Shown: positions 1 through 9,213, counted from the first letter of the stretch. The stretch: DNA of 64,000 bases from Pontibacter korlensis (GCF_000973725.1 NZ_CP009621.1:5139001-5203000), one strand, 5' to 3'. Notes: a model not told the origin generated them from the sequence alone. Translations and numbers: made by a program.

Positions 1-1000
1 AAGTGGCAGGAGGCACAATACCACTACCAGCCACAGTCAGGTTAATCAGGTCACCATCCGGGTCAGTGGCTCTAACAATGCCTCTTAGTGTAGTTCCGGC
101 TACCACACAAGTATCTTTTGGTTGCAGCACAGGAGGGCGGTTCTCGTTTTCCTCTACCCGTATCTGCATATCCCGTATTACCTGTCCAATCTTTACGGCA
201 CCTCCGTTAGGCCCGACTCGCCACTCCTCCACTACAAAGGCTATATTATACTCCCCTGCCACACAGGGGGCGTCCCAAGTGAGCTGACCTGTATTACGGT
301 CAAGTGTAAAAATGGCAGGGCCGCTGTCGTCGGAAGTACGGCAGTTAAATGTTTGGTTAGGATGGCTGTAGCCAGGAACCACAGCAATGGCACCACTTGG
401 CTGCTCATACTGTGGCGCAATCAGTCTGAAAACAAGGCTGTCGCCATCGGCATCGTAGGCACCAGGGTTATGGGTAAACTTGCGGAAAAGGGCAGCCTTA
501 TCAAGCGGAGCTACTGTAAGTACAGGTGTACTATTAAAGCCACGCAGGGCATTGATATCAATGGTAGTAGAGATAAAGAAAGAGCGCTGGTCAGAAGGTG
601 GCGCCATGTTCAGGATGCCGTTATTACGGTTCTCCCCAATCCAGTAAGTGGTAAAACTACCATCTGATGGGTAAGTGTACTCCCACTCAAACACCTCCTT
701 GTCCGTATCTGCACTGATTGGAGTTACCGATTTTCGCGGTACTATAAGTGTAGTGTTGCCAGCCCCTGTATATATTGTCACCTCCGGGTCCTCGGCTTGC
801 GAGAAGTGGTTGGTGTAAATGATCATAGTAAAGAAAAAGCGGCGAGGGTTAGGGTTCGGCGTAGTGTCCCTCTTGGCAGTGATATCCCCTGCTCTAATAT
901 GAGTAGCCTGTACTTCTGAAAAAGTACCCAACAACAGTAAAATCAACACCCACAACAGACTCCCATGCAGCAGATACTTCAGGCGTATAAGGTTTAGCAT
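1..1000 (-). CDS. Large secreted surface protein, N-terminal part (cut by window edge)
   Basis: Reading the minus strand from an ATG at 1000-998 gives 333 codons without a stop to the window edge, so only the N-terminus is present. It begins with a signal peptide (hydrophobic WVLILLLLGT near residue 20) followed by ATHIRAGDI. That ATHIRAGDI start, and the following beta-rich text with ENRPPVL and TDPDGD cadherin/PKD-like motifs, is common in very large Bacteroidota surface proteins that end in a gliding-motility-type C-terminal signal. The C-terminal sorting domain is not visible, so type IX export is inferred from the family. It is transcribed away from sdhC. Adhesin or matrix function is likely but unproven. 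Confidence 0.8.
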   Translation of the reverse strand, partial: MLNLIRLKYLLHGSLLWVLILLLLGTFSEVQATHIRAGDITAKRDTTPNPNPRRFFFTMIIYTNHFSQAEDPEVTIYTGAGNTTLIVPRKSVTPISADTDKEVFEWEYTYPSDGSFTTYWIGENRNNGILNMAPPSDQRSFFISTTIDINALRGFNSTPVLTVAPLDKAALFRKFTHNPGAYDADGDSLVFRLIAPQYEQPSGAIAVVPGYSHPNQTFNCRTSDDSGPAIFTLDRNTGQLTWDAPCVAGEYNIAFVVEEWRVGPNGGAVKIGQVIRDMQIRVEENENRPPVLQPKDTCVVAGTTLRGIVRATDPDGDLINLTVAGSGIVPPAT

Positions 1001-1150
1001 AGATGGATCGGGTTAGGCAGTAAATGTAGCTATATTCTTAAACTTAATTAATACATAAATGTTGTGTAAGTAGACGTGTTGCGGGAAAAAGGCGCAGATT
1101 TTAAGAGGTACGGATACCAATTTAGATTGATTCAAAATATGAATCCAAAA

Positions 1151-1181
1151 TTGTTTTCTAAACGGTCCGAATGTACCTTTG
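1151..1181 (+). promoter_or_regulatory. Bacteroidota-type promoter of sdhCAB
   Basis: A TTG (1151-1153) is followed after 20 bp by TACCTTTG (1174-1181), matching the -33/-7 consensus TTG...TAnnTTTG used by the Bacteroidota primary sigma factor. It lies about 46 bp upstream of the sdhC ATG. The rest of the 1001-1227 intergenic region is AT-rich with nothing else recognisable. Confidence 0.65.
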
Positions 1182-1227
1182 AGCGTTAAAGATAACGCTT
1201 AAATCACTTAACCTATAACAAACACAG

Positions 1228-1908
1228 ATGAATTGGTTTACTAAAACGTTTTCCAGTACAGTCGGGCGAAAGATCGTGATGTCCGTTACGGGTCTTTTCC
1301 TTTGCTCCTTTCTGGTAGTGCACCTGATTGGAAACCTGCAGTTGTTCCGAAACGACGGCGGTGCTGCTTTCAACCTCTACTCGGACTTCATGGCCCACAA
1401 TGCTATCATCCGTATCATGGAGATTGTATTGGTGCTTGGATTTGTGTTCCACATCTACGATGCTGTTGTACTTACCAGACGTAATAAGGCTGCTCGCCCT
1501 GTGGATTATGCAAACAACCACCCGGAGGAGAACAGCACCTGGTCATCTCGTAACATGGGTCTTCTGGGTACAGTTATCCTGGTGTTCCTGATCATCCACC
1601 TGTGGAACTTCTTTGTACCGGCTCGCTTTGGCGGCTTGGAAGGCGTGGTAATCGAGGATGTTGAGTATGACAACCTTTACCTGAAAGTGGTACAGTCGTT
1701 CCAGATCTGGTGGTATGTACTAATCTATGTGATCTCTATGGTAGCACTTGCTTATCACCTGATCCATGGCTTCCAGAGTGCCTTCCAAACACTTGGCCTT
1801 GACCACAAGAAGTACACGCCGTTCATCCAGAAATTTGGTGTAGCCTTCTCTGTTCTGGTTTGCCTGGGCTTTGCCGCAATCCCACTCTATTTCTTCTTCT
1901 TTGTGTAA
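1228..1908 (+). CDS. sdhC: Succinate dehydrogenase cytochrome b subunit
   Basis: A 226-residue integral membrane protein with five hydrophobic segments and membrane-embedded histidines (for example FLVVHLIGNLQL near residue 30, FHIYDAV near 78, AYHLIHGFQS near 175). These fit the haem-b binding subunit of a type B succinate:quinone oxidoreductase, as found across Bacteroidota. It anchors SdhAB to the inner membrane and passes electrons to menaquinone. It is the first gene of sdhCAB, with sdhA starting 21 bp downstream and a consensus promoter just upstream. Size and gene order are normal for the family; in these organisms the complex can act as succinate dehydrogenase or fumarate reductase, which sequence alone does not decide. 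Confidence 0.93.
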   Translation: MNWFTKTFSSTVGRKIVMSVTGLFLCSFLVVHLIGNLQLFRNDGGAAFNLYSDFMAHNAIIRIMEIVLVLGFVFHIYDAVVLTRRNKAARPVDYANNHPEENSTWSSRNMGLLGTVILVFLIIHLWNFFVPARFGGLEGVVIEDVEYDNLYLKVVQSFQIWWYVLIYVISMVALAYHLIHGFQSAFQTLGLDHKKYTPFIQKFGVAFSVLVCLGFAAIPLYFFFFV

Positions 1909-1929
1909 AAAAAGCTTTCTATAGTTGCT

Positions 1930-3864
1930 ATGATATTAGATTCTAAAATCCCGGAAGGCCCATTGGCTGAGAAGTGGGATAAACATAAATTTGATGTAAA
2001 GCTGGTTAACCCGGCCAACAAGCGCAAGTATGATATTATTGTAGTAGGTACAGGTCTTGCCGGTGCCTCTGCTGCTGCTACCTTCGGTGAGCTTGGCTAC
2101 AACGTTAAGGCTTTCTGCTTTCAGGATTCACCACGCCGTGCACACTCTATTGCAGCACAAGGTGGTATCAACGCTGCCAAGAACTACCAAAACGACGGTG
2201 ACTCTGTTTTCCGTCTCTTCTATGACACGATAAAAGGTGGTGACTACCGTGCCCGTGAGGCAAACGTGTACCGCCTGGCACAGGTATCTGTTAACATCAT
2301 CGACCAGTGCGTGGCGCAGGGTGTACCTTTTGCACGTGATTACGGCGGGTTGTTGGCTAACCGTTCATTCGGTGGTGCTCAGGTATCCCGTACCTTCTAT
2401 GCCCGTGGCCAAACTGGACAGCAGCTGCTATTGGGAGCTTACTCTGCCCTGAACCGTCAGATCGCTTACGGTAAGGTTAAGATGTACCCTCGTACTGAAA
2501 TGCTGGACCTTGTAATGGTTGACGGTAAAGCTCGTGGTATTGTGGTTCGTAACCTGATCACAGGTAAGATCGAGTCGCACAGTGCACACGCAGTGGTATT
2601 GGCAACAGGTGGCTACGGTAACGTGTTCTTCCTTTCTACCAACGCGATGGGCTCTAACGCTACAGCCGCATGGAGAGCATACAAAAAAGGAGCTCTTTTC
2701 GCTAACCCTTGCTATACACAGATTCACCCAACCTGTATTCCGGTTTCCGGTGGTTATCAGTCTAAACTGACGCTGATGTCAGAGTCGCTCCGTAACGACG
2801 GACGTGTGTGGGTGCCAAAGACCAAAGAGATTGCTGAGAGGTTAAGAAAAGGAGAGATCACTGTAAACGATATCGCTGAAGCTGACCGTGATTACTACCT
2901 GGAGCGTAAGTATCCTGCCTTCGGCAACCTTGTACCACGTGACGTGGCCTCTCGTAATGCTAAACTGGTTTGCGACGAAGGTCGTGGCGTTGGTTCCTCA
3001 GGTCTTGCCGTTTACCTGGACTTTGCCGATGCTATCAAGCGTGACGGACAAGCAGCCATTGCAGCCAAGTATGGTAACCTCTTCGAGATGTATGCGAAGA
3101 TCACAGACGAGAACCCGTACGAAAGACCGATGCGTATTTACCCGGCTGTACACTATACTATGGGTGGTCTGTGGGTTGACTACAACCTGATGACGAGCAT
3201 CCCTGGTCTATATGCTGCTGGTGAGGCAAACTTCTCTGATCACGGTGCTAACCGCCTTGGTGCATCTGCTCTTATGCAAGGTCTGGCAGACGGTTACTTT
3301 GTACTGCCATATACTATCGGCGATTACCTGGCTAAAATGCCTTACGATAAGGTTCCGGTGGATCACCCTGCATTCCTGGAAGCTGAGAAAAACGTGGTGG
3401 ACATCAACAACAAACTTCTTTCAATCAATGGTAACCGCACAGTAGATGAATTCCACAAAGCACTTGGTGCCATTATGTGGGAGTACTGCGGTATGGCTCG
3501 TAATGCTGAAGGCCTGCAGTTCGCAAAGCAGGAGATCCGCAAACTTCGTGATGAGTTCTGGCGTGATGTTAAAGTTGTTGGCGTGAACGAAGAGCTAAAT
3601 ATAACGCTGGAGAAGGCTAACCGTGTTGCTGACTTCCTGGAACTTGGTGAACTGATGGTAGAAGATGCCCTGCACAGAAATGAGTCTTGTGGTGGTCACT
3701 TCCGCGAAGAATACCAGACACCAGAGAATGAGGCCTTGCGTGACGACGAGAACTTTGCCTATGTAGCTGCCTGGGAGTTTACAGGTGTGGGTAACGACCC
3801 AGTGCTGCACAAGGAAGACCTGAAGTTTGAAAACGTTAAGCTGACGCAGCGTAGCTATAAATAA
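1930..3864 (+). CDS. sdhA: Succinate dehydrogenase/fumarate reductase flavoprotein subunit
   Basis: A 644-residue flavoprotein that oxidises succinate to fumarate (or the reverse). A dinucleotide-binding motif VVGTGLAGASAA sits at about residues 38-49. The motif SPRRAHSIAAQGG (67-79) carries the histidine (H72) that is covalently linked to FAD in this family. The substrate-binding and capping region contains HPTCIP and the R/H-rich HYTMGG segment. Longer than the E. coli enzyme and typical of Bacteroidota type B flavoproteins. It lies between sdhC (21 bp) and sdhB (80 bp) in one operon. The sequence looks intact and functional. Confidence 0.96.
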   Translation: MILDSKIPEGPLAEKWDKHKFDVKLVNPANKRKYDIIVVGTGLAGASAAATFGELGYNVKAFCFQDSPRRAHSIAAQGGINAAKNYQNDGDSVFRLFYDTIKGGDYRAREANVYRLAQVSVNIIDQCVAQGVPFARDYGGLLANRSFGGAQVSRTFYARGQTGQQLLLGAYSALNRQIAYGKVKMYPRTEMLDLVMVDGKARGIVVRNLITGKIESHSAHAVVLATGGYGNVFFLSTNAMGSNATAAWRAYKKGALFANPCYTQIHPTCIPVSGGYQSKLTLMSESLRNDGRVWVPKTKEIAERLRKGEITVNDIAEADRDYYLERKYPAFGNLVPRDVASRNAKLVCDEGRGVGSSGLAVYLDFADAIKRDGQAAIAAKYGNLFEMYAKITDENPYERPMRIYPAVHYTMGGLWVDYNLMTSIPGLYAAGEANFSDHGANRLGASALMQGLADGYFVLPYTIGDYLAKMPYDKVPVDHPAFLEAEKNVVDINNKLLSINGNRTVDEFHKALGAIMWEYCGMARNAEGLQFAKQEIRKLRDEFWRDVKVVGVNEELNITLEKANRVADFLELGELMVEDALHRNESCGGHFREEYQTPENEALRDDENFAYVAAWEFTGVGNDPVLHKEDLKFENVKLTQRSYK

Positions 3865-3944
3865 TTGATAATGAATACTTATGATAAGCTTTAGAAATAG
3901 AGCCTGTCATAGATCTAAATTCGTAATTCATAATTGATAATATC

Positions 3945-4727
3945 ATGGCTGGAAGTAATCCAAATGCTAAACCGATGGACCTTACACTAAAGGTTTGGCG
4001 CCAAAAAGATAAAAATTCACCAGGTCAAATGGTGACCTACCCTATAAAGGGAATCTCTCCGGATATGTCTTTCCTGGAGATGCTGGACGTGCTTAACGAA
4101 GACATATTGCTAAGAGGAGAGGATCCAATTGCATTTGACCACGACTGCCGTGAAGGTATCTGTGGTATGTGCAGCCTCTTTATCAATGGTCGTCCGCATG
4201 GCCCAGAGCGTGGTACTACTACCTGCCAGCTGCACATGCGTCACTTCAAAGATGGTGAAACCATCACGATTGAGCCATGGAGAGCAGCTGCCTTCCCGGT
4301 ACATAAGGACCTGGTAGTTGATCGTTCAGCGTTTGACCGCATCCAGCAAGCTGGTGGTTATGTATCGGTAAACACTGGTGGTGTACCTGATGCCAACGCT
4401 ATTCCAATTTCAAAATCAATTGCTGATAAAGCATTTGATGCTGCAACCTGTATACAGTGTGGAGCTTGTGTAGCTGCCTGTAAGAATGCCTCAGCTATGC
4501 TGTTCGTTTCTGCCAAGGTATCTCAGCTGTCACTGTTGCCACAAGGTCAGGCTGAGCGTAAAACACGTGTGGAGAACATGGTAGCGCAGATGGACATTGA
4601 AGGATTTGGTGCTTGTACAAACACTGGTGCCTGTGCTGCTGAGTGTCCTGTTGGTATCTCTTTGGAGAACATCAACATGCTTAGAAGAGAATTTATCGCA
4701 GCTAAAGCCACTTCTGAGAACCTTTAG
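3945..4727 (+). CDS. sdhB: Succinate dehydrogenase/fumarate reductase iron-sulfur subunit
   Basis: A 260-residue iron-sulfur subunit carrying electrons from SdhA to the haem/quinone site. The N-terminal plant-type [2Fe-2S] ligands are visible as C68, C73, C76 and C94. The C-terminal half has CIQCGACVAACK (C169, C172, C175, C179) and CTNTGACAAECP, which supply the [4Fe-4S] and [3Fe-4S] clusters. It is the last gene of sdhCAB and is followed by a terminator hairpin. The 80-bp gap to sdhA is larger than others in this operon and contains a 12-bp direct repeat. Confidence 0.95.
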   Translation: MAGSNPNAKPMDLTLKVWRQKDKNSPGQMVTYPIKGISPDMSFLEMLDVLNEDILLRGEDPIAFDHDCREGICGMCSLFINGRPHGPERGTTTCQLHMRHFKDGETITIEPWRAAAFPVHKDLVVDRSAFDRIQQAGGYVSVNTGGVPDANAIPISKSIADKAFDAATCIQCGACVAACKNASAMLFVSAKVSQLSLLPQGQAERKTRVENMVAQMDIEGFGACTNTGACAAECPVGISLENINMLRREFIAAKATSENL

Positions 4728-4749
4728 CGAGATATAAATCTATAAGTAT

Positions 4750-4784
4750 AAAAGGCGAGGCAGTTACTGTTCTCGCCTTTTATG
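4750..4784 (+). terminator. Terminator after sdhCAB
   Basis: AAAAGGCGAG (4750-4759) pairs with CTCGCCTTTT (4772-4781) around a 12-nt loop, followed by ATGTTTTAG. It lies 23 bp after the sdhB stop and is a convincing intrinsic terminator. Confidence 0.75.
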
Positions 4785-4793
4785 TTTTAGAAA

Positions 4794-4824
4794 TTGCATC
4801 AATTAACTATACTTTCTACTTTCG
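4794..4824 (+). promoter_or_regulatory. Probable promoter of the FMN reductase gene
   Basis: TTG at 4794-4796, a 20-bp spacer, then TACTTTCG (4817-4824), one base from the TAnnTTTG consensus. It lies about 95 bp upstream of the ATG at 4919. The leader contains the complementary words TGTTGGT and ACCAACA, which could form a small hairpin. Confidence 0.45.
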
Positions 4825-4918
4825 CTACCTAGCAATAAAATAGAAATCGAGCATCGCTCAAACCTATTGTTGGTTCAGCAGTTATGAGTAAAGCCGCCAG
4901 CACCAACAGGGTGATAGA

Positions 4919-5455
4919 ATGTCAAAACGTATGATCACATTAATATCAGGTACTAACAGACCAAATTCAAATAGCAGGGCAATCGTTAATATCTATGCTG
5001 AAATGTTGGAGAAGCATGGAGAGCCATATCAAATATTAGACCTAGCCGAACTACCTGCAGATTTTACCTATTCAGCCTTGTATAAGAATACAGGCAAGAA
5101 CGAAGAGTTCAACAGGCTAACAGCCATGATTGCCAATGCTGATAAGTTTGTGTTTGCAGTACCAGAGTATAACTCCTCCTTCCCTGGTGTGCTGAAGGCC
5201 TTTATTGATGGCTTGGATTACCCTTATACTTTCAAGGATAAAAAAGGTGCTTTGATAGGTCTATCATCAGGTATGCAAGGAAGTGGATTGGCGCTTAGCC
5301 ATTTGTCTGACATCCTTAACTACCTAGGAATGCATGTAATGGCAACGCGTATCAAACTAGCTCACATAGAGAAAAACTTTAATGGAAAGCAGCTTACAAA
5401 CCAGTTGTATCAGGAGCTACTGGAGGAACATGTTGAGCAGTTTATCAAATTCTAG
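4919..5455 (+). CDS. NADPH-dependent FMN reductase family protein
   Basis: A 178-residue flavodoxin-fold oxidoreductase. The N-terminus LISGTNRPNSNSRA is the phosphate-binding loop for FMN, and the middle motif PEYNSSFPGVLKAFID (about residues 81-96) is the second flavin-contacting loop of the NADPH-dependent FMN reductase/chromate-quinone reductase family. The likely role is cytosolic reduction of FMN or quinones with NAD(P)H; the physiological substrate is unknown. It is a single-gene unit between the sdh terminator and a strong bidirectional terminator. An alternative start at the Met of MITLISG (4931) would remove four residues. Confidence 0.85.
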   Translation: MSKRMITLISGTNRPNSNSRAIVNIYAEMLEKHGEPYQILDLAELPADFTYSALYKNTGKNEEFNRLTAMIANADKFVFAVPEYNSSFPGVLKAFIDGLDYPYTFKDKKGALIGLSSGMQGSGLALSHLSDILNYLGMHVMATRIKLAHIEKNFNGKQLTNQLYQELLEEHVEQFIKF

Positions 5456-5473
5456 TCTTCTACTATAGAACAT

Positions 5474-5515
5474 AAAAAAAGCGCCCGCAGCTATTAAACT
5501 GCGGGCGCTTTTTTT
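5474..5515. terminator. Bidirectional terminator between the FMN reductase gene and ftsZ
   Basis: GCGCCCGCAG (5481-5490) and CTGCGGGCGC (5499-5508) form a perfect 10-bp GC-rich stem, flanked by A7 on the left and T7 on the right. Both strands therefore read as hairpin plus U-tract. It serves the convergent reductase gene and the end of the dcw cluster. Confidence 0.92.
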
Positions 5516-5532
5516 ATACCTAGTCAAACCTG

Positions 5533-7107
5533 CTAGTCTACATTATCATGTAGAAAACGGTTATCACCTAGTATTTCGTTATCATCGTTTAAGTTGAAAC
5601 GAGAGATGTTTCTCTCAGAAGAGTGAGCTACTCTATCCAAGGCAACATTGCGACGAAGATAAGCAGGTACTTCCAGCTTCTCTTTGATAGCCTCAGAAGT
5701 AGTCTCTGAGCTTAGCATGCGCAGACGCTCACGACGCTCTTCTGCACGACGCTGCATCAGCTCACGCTCTTCCAACTGGCGCTGTGCTGCCTCTTCTTTC
5801 TCACGTACTTCACGCGCTTCCTCTTCCCGATAGCTGTTTTGGAAATCGTTTTGTGAGTTTCCATCCAGTTCAAACACAATGCGCTGTGGCTGCTGTGGTT
5901 GAGGCTGTGCTTGCTGCTGCTGTGACTGCTCAGGGCGACGCGGTGCACTGTTATCGAAGTTGCTTGGCTGCGGTTGCGGAGCTGCAGGTTTAGGAGCAGC
6001 GACCGGAGCTGGCGCAACAGGCTTAGATACGAATGTCGCAACCTCTGGCTCAGGCTTTGCAGGCTCAGCTACTTCAATTTTTTTTTGGCTCTCTAAGTCA
6101 AAAACTGTTTTTTTTGGCTCGATGATGCTCTCCGCATCGCTGGCAAAGCCAGTAGCTATCACAGTTACACGAATACTCTGACCAAGCGAAGCATCAATAC
6201 CGTGGCCGAAGATAACCTCAGCTTCCTGGCCGGCTTTGTCCTGAATGTATTCAGTGATTTCTGTCAACTCATCCATTTCCAGCTCGGCCTGCTCACCAGA
6301 CATAATTGAAAGCAGGATTCTCTGAGCCCCATGAATGTCAGTGTTGTTCAGCAATGGAGAAGAAAGCGCCTCCTCGGCGGCACGAAGAGCACGGCCCTCT
6401 CCCTCTGTTGTCGCAGAACCCATCACTGCGGCACCAGAGTCTTTCATTACCGTTTTCACGTCCTCAAAGTCCACGTTCACCTCAGCAGTAACCGTTATGA
6501 TTTCAGCAATAGACTTTGCGGCAGTCGTTAACACGTTGTCCGCCTTTGCAAAAGCTTCACGTATGGTCAGGTTGCCGAACATCTCGCGAAGTTTATCGTT
6601 CAGGATCACCAGGATCGTGTCGCAGTTCTCACCAAGCTCCTTAACACCGTTCTCTGCGGCAGTCTTTTTCTTTCTACCTTCGAACGCAAAAGGGGCTGTT
6701 ACGATACCCACTGTCAAAATACCCAATTCCTTCGCCACTTTGGCAATGACAGGAGCAGCACCAGTACCAGTACCTCCACCCATACCAGCAGTGATAAACA
6801 CCATCTTGGTATCATTGCTCAGCATTTCACGAATCTCCTCCTTACTTTCCAGAGCAGCTTGTTTACCTTTTTCAGGGTTGGCACCGGCACCAAGTCCCTC
6901 TGTGAGGTTCTCACCAATCTGTAGCTTGTTAGGCACGGCGGCACTCTGCAGCGCCTGTGCATCTGTGTTACAGATGATGAACTCCACGTCTTTGATGCCC
7001 TGGTTGTACATGTGGTTAACGGCATTACTGCCACCACCTCCCACACCGATGACCTTTATTATGGACTTGCCGCTGGATGGCAAATCAAATGTGTATGCTG
7101 GTGTCAT
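5533..7107 (-). CDS. ftsZ: Cell division GTPase FtsZ with extended C-terminus
   Basis: A 524-residue tubulin homologue that forms the Z ring. The tubulin signature GGGTGTG is at residues 110-116 and the catalytic T7 loop NVDFEDVK at 211-218 (N211, D213, D216). After the globular domain (to about 330) comes a long linker: a P/A/Q-rich stretch (about 350-408), then an E/R-rich, probably helical or coiled segment (425-465). The conserved FtsA-binding peptide is present as VPAYLRR (480-486), but it is not terminal: 38 further residues follow. It is the last gene of the dcw cluster, 39 bp after ftsA, and ends at a bidirectional terminator. Confidence 0.97.
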   Translation of the reverse strand: MTPAYTFDLPSSGKSIIKVIGVGGGGSNAVNHMYNQGIKDVEFIICNTDAQALQSAAVPNKLQIGENLTEGLGAGANPEKGKQAALESKEEIREMLSNDTKMVFITAGMGGGTGTGAAPVIAKVAKELGILTVGIVTAPFAFEGRKKKTAAENGVKELGENCDTILVILNDKLREMFGNLTIREAFAKADNVLTTAAKSIAEIITVTAEVNVDFEDVKTVMKDSGAAVMGSATTEGEGRALRAAEEALSSPLLNNTDIHGAQRILLSIMSGEQAELEMDELTEITEYIQDKAGQEAEVIFGHGIDASLGQSIRVTVIATGFASDAESIIEPKKTVFDLESQKKIEVAEPAKPEPEVATFVSKPVAPAPVAAPKPAAPQPQPSNFDNSAPRRPEQSQQQQAQPQPQQPQRIVFELDGNSQNDFQNSYREEEAREVREKEEAAQRQLEERELMQRRAEERRERLRMLSSETTSEAIKEKLEVPAYLRRNVALDRVAHSSERNISRFNLNDDNEILGDNRFLHDNVD

Positions 7108-7146
7108 GCTATTTCTCCTGCTATTATGGGTTGATAAGTTTATTTG

Positions 7147-8439
7147 TTAGTCTATGTCGTCTGATAAGAAGCCTTTTAGCTTTTGCAGCAGTCCCCCACC
7201 GCTGTTGCTATTTGTACTCTTAGGCTCCACAGCCGGCTTTGTGTATACTTGCTCTTCTACTCCTTTGTAGCGCTCCACGCGCTGATCGAGTGGCTGATAT
7301 CCTGCCAACACCAGGCCCACGCTTGTGGCGTACATTGGGCCTTTTACGGCATCAACTTTCGATCTGCCCAGGTGCTCGTTCGGATAACCGATACGGGTAT
7401 CCATGCCGGTAATATACTCTACCAGCTGCACCAGGTTCTGCAATTGGGCGCCACCACCAGTAATTACAATACCTCCAGCGAGGCTGTTGGCGTAACCTGA
7501 GCGTACTATCTCAGCATATACCAACTCCACGATCTCCTCCATTCTGGCCTCAATAATATAAGCCAGGTTTTTTATAGAGATTTCCTTCGGAGTACGATCA
7601 CGCAGACCAGGTATAGAAACGATTTCGTTATCTGAAGCCTCATCAGCGATTGCTCTTCCGAACTTCACCTTTAACTGCTCAGCCTGGTTTTGCATCACCA
7701 TACATCCCTGCTTTATGTCAGAGGTTATGATGTTGCCTCCAAAAGGAAGAACTGCCGTATGGCGGATAATATTGTCTTTAAAGATGGCCAGGTCTGTTGT
7801 ACCGCCGCCAATATCTACCAATGCTACGCCAGCTTCTTTCTCCTCATCGCTCAGTACTGACATACTTGAAGCTAATGGCTCCAGTATTAACTGATCTACT
7901 TCGAGGCCTGCGCGGGCGACACATTTATTGATATTATTGATGGCATTGGACTGTGCTGTGATGATATGGAAGTTACCCTCCAAACGCACACCTGACATAC
8001 CAACAGGATCCACGATACCTTCTTCGTAATCAACTTTATACTCCTGTGGCATCACGTGAATGATCTCACTGCCCGGAGGTGTTACCAAGCGGTACATATC
8101 GTTGGTGAGGCGGTTTACATCCTCCACTGTGATCTCATCGTCAGTTACCTGGCGTGTAATGCTGCCATTGTGCTGCAGGCTTTTGATATGCTGCCCTGCA
8201 ATACCTACGTTCACCACGCCGATGTTAATCTTCGCTTGCTCTTCAGCCTGGCTAATCGCTTTCTTTATGGCTTCGACAGTCTTATCGATATTACTCACAA
8301 TGCCTCGCACCACTCCCTCTGACACGGCTTTACCCATGCCCAATATCTCCAGCTTGCCAAACTCATTTCTCCGACCTACAAGTGCGCAAACCTTGGTTGT
8401 CCCAATATCCAAGCCTACTACTATTTTGTCGTTCTGCAT
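7147..8439 (-). CDS. ftsA: Cell division protein FtsA
   Basis: A 430-residue actin-like ATPase that ties FtsZ filaments to the membrane. The N-terminal VVGLDIGTTKVCALVG is the phosphate-1 motif, VDIGGGTTDLAIF (about residue 207) the phosphate-2 motif, and GGIVITGGGAQL the adenosine motif; the SHS2/1C domain lies between. The extreme C-terminus, GLLQKLKGFLSDD, is an amphipathic helix of the kind that inserts in the membrane. It lies between ftsQ (12 bp) and ftsZ (39 bp), the standard order. Confidence 0.96.
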   Translation of the reverse strand: MQNDKIVVGLDIGTTKVCALVGRRNEFGKLEILGMGKAVSEGVVRGIVSNIDKTVEAIKKAISQAEEQAKINIGVVNVGIAGQHIKSLQHNGSITRQVTDDEITVEDVNRLTNDMYRLVTPPGSEIIHVMPQEYKVDYEEGIVDPVGMSGVRLEGNFHIITAQSNAINNINKCVARAGLEVDQLILEPLASSMSVLSDEEKEAGVALVDIGGGTTDLAIFKDNIIRHTAVLPFGGNIITSDIKQGCMVMQNQAEQLKVKFGRAIADEASDNEIVSIPGLRDRTPKEISIKNLAYIIEARMEEIVELVYAEIVRSGYANSLAGGIVITGGGAQLQNLVQLVEYITGMDTRIGYPNEHLGRSKVDAVKGPMYATSVGLVLAGYQPLDQRVERYKGVEEQVYTKPAVEPKSTNSNSGGGLLQKLKGFLSDDID

Positions 8440-8451
8440 ATCGTGTGTCTA

Positions 8452-9213
8452 TTATTCGCAAATAATCTGATCTTCATACTCAACGTTAACTCTTTTGTAG
8501 CGCTCCCAGCCCATGGTAGGCAGAACCTGCTTATACAGAATTGCTAACTTTTTAAACTTCTCCTCCACCTTCACCGGCTTACCGAACTCAATCGTATGTT
8601 CGCCTACCTGTGGCAGAAAAGAAACCTTGCCTTTGCCATCTATATGCATTTGGGCAAGCTGGGCCTTCCAAAACTCGTCCTTCTCGATGAACTGGAGCAA
8701 TGAAAGGTAAGACTGGCCTAGGGAATCTTTAAAAAACCCTTTGTCAGTTGGTTGTATTAGAGCTGACTTAGTTATTGGGATTACACGAGCGGTGTACCTG
8801 TCTGAGAGCGGAAGAATATTCCCCTCTGCGTCGATGTATACATCTTGATCTGATCGTATAATTCTTGCAATAGGCCTGTTCTGTTTTACAAATACCTGGA
8901 TGTTTCCATCTAATCCTTTAAAGACCTCCGCATCCCTCACAAATTTATGCGATTCTATGCGTTTTTCAAGGTTTTTCAGATCGATGTTCTCATTAGAGAG
9001 ACCTTCGAGTTTACGTTCGCCTTCTCGTGTTAGCAAACCTCGAACTTCTTTATCCCCAATAAAGTAATTGTTGTACTCATTATCAATTTTTATTGTGACT
9101 TTTTCACAGATTTTTTCATTCTGTTTAGAAGAAGCAAAACCTGCAAGAGCACCAATTGATAGGATACTACAACCTGCAAAAATTAAAGATTTTATTCTAC
9201 TATTCAAGCCCAT
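8452..9213 (-). CDS. ftsQ: Cell division protein FtsQ/DivIB-like
   Basis: A 253-residue bitopic membrane protein: a short cytoplasmic N-terminus, one transmembrane helix (about residues 10-28, IFAGCSILSIGALAGFA), then a periplasmic POTRA-like region and a beta domain. Sequence conservation in FtsQ is low, so the call rests on topology, size and position between murC and ftsA. It would link FtsL and the septal synthase to the divisome. Its start overlaps the end of murC by 14 bp, implying translational coupling. Confidence 0.85.
   Translation of the reverse strand: MGLNSRIKSLIFAGCSILSIGALAGFASSKQNEKICEKVTIKIDNEYNNYFIGDKEVRGLLTREGERKLEGLSNENIDLKNLEKRIESHKFVRDAEVFKGLDGNIQVFVKQNRPIARIIRSDQDVYIDAEGNILPLSDRYTARVIPITKSALIQPTDKGFFKDSLGQSYLSLLQFIEKDEFWKAQLAQMHIDGKGKVSFLPQVGEHTIEFGKPVKVEEKFKKLAILYKQVLPTMGWERYKRVNVEYEDQIICE

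Noticed and set aside
122..667. 181-codon plus-strand open frame at the window start
   Set aside because: The minus strand encodes a secreted surface protein across this region with a good signal peptide and recognisable motifs; the plus-strand frame is a shadow.
6335..7150. 271-codon open frame antisense to ftsZ
   Set aside because: It lies entirely opposite a strongly conserved gene; its composition (runs of S, A, P) mirrors the complement of ftsZ codons. No independent promoter or domain.
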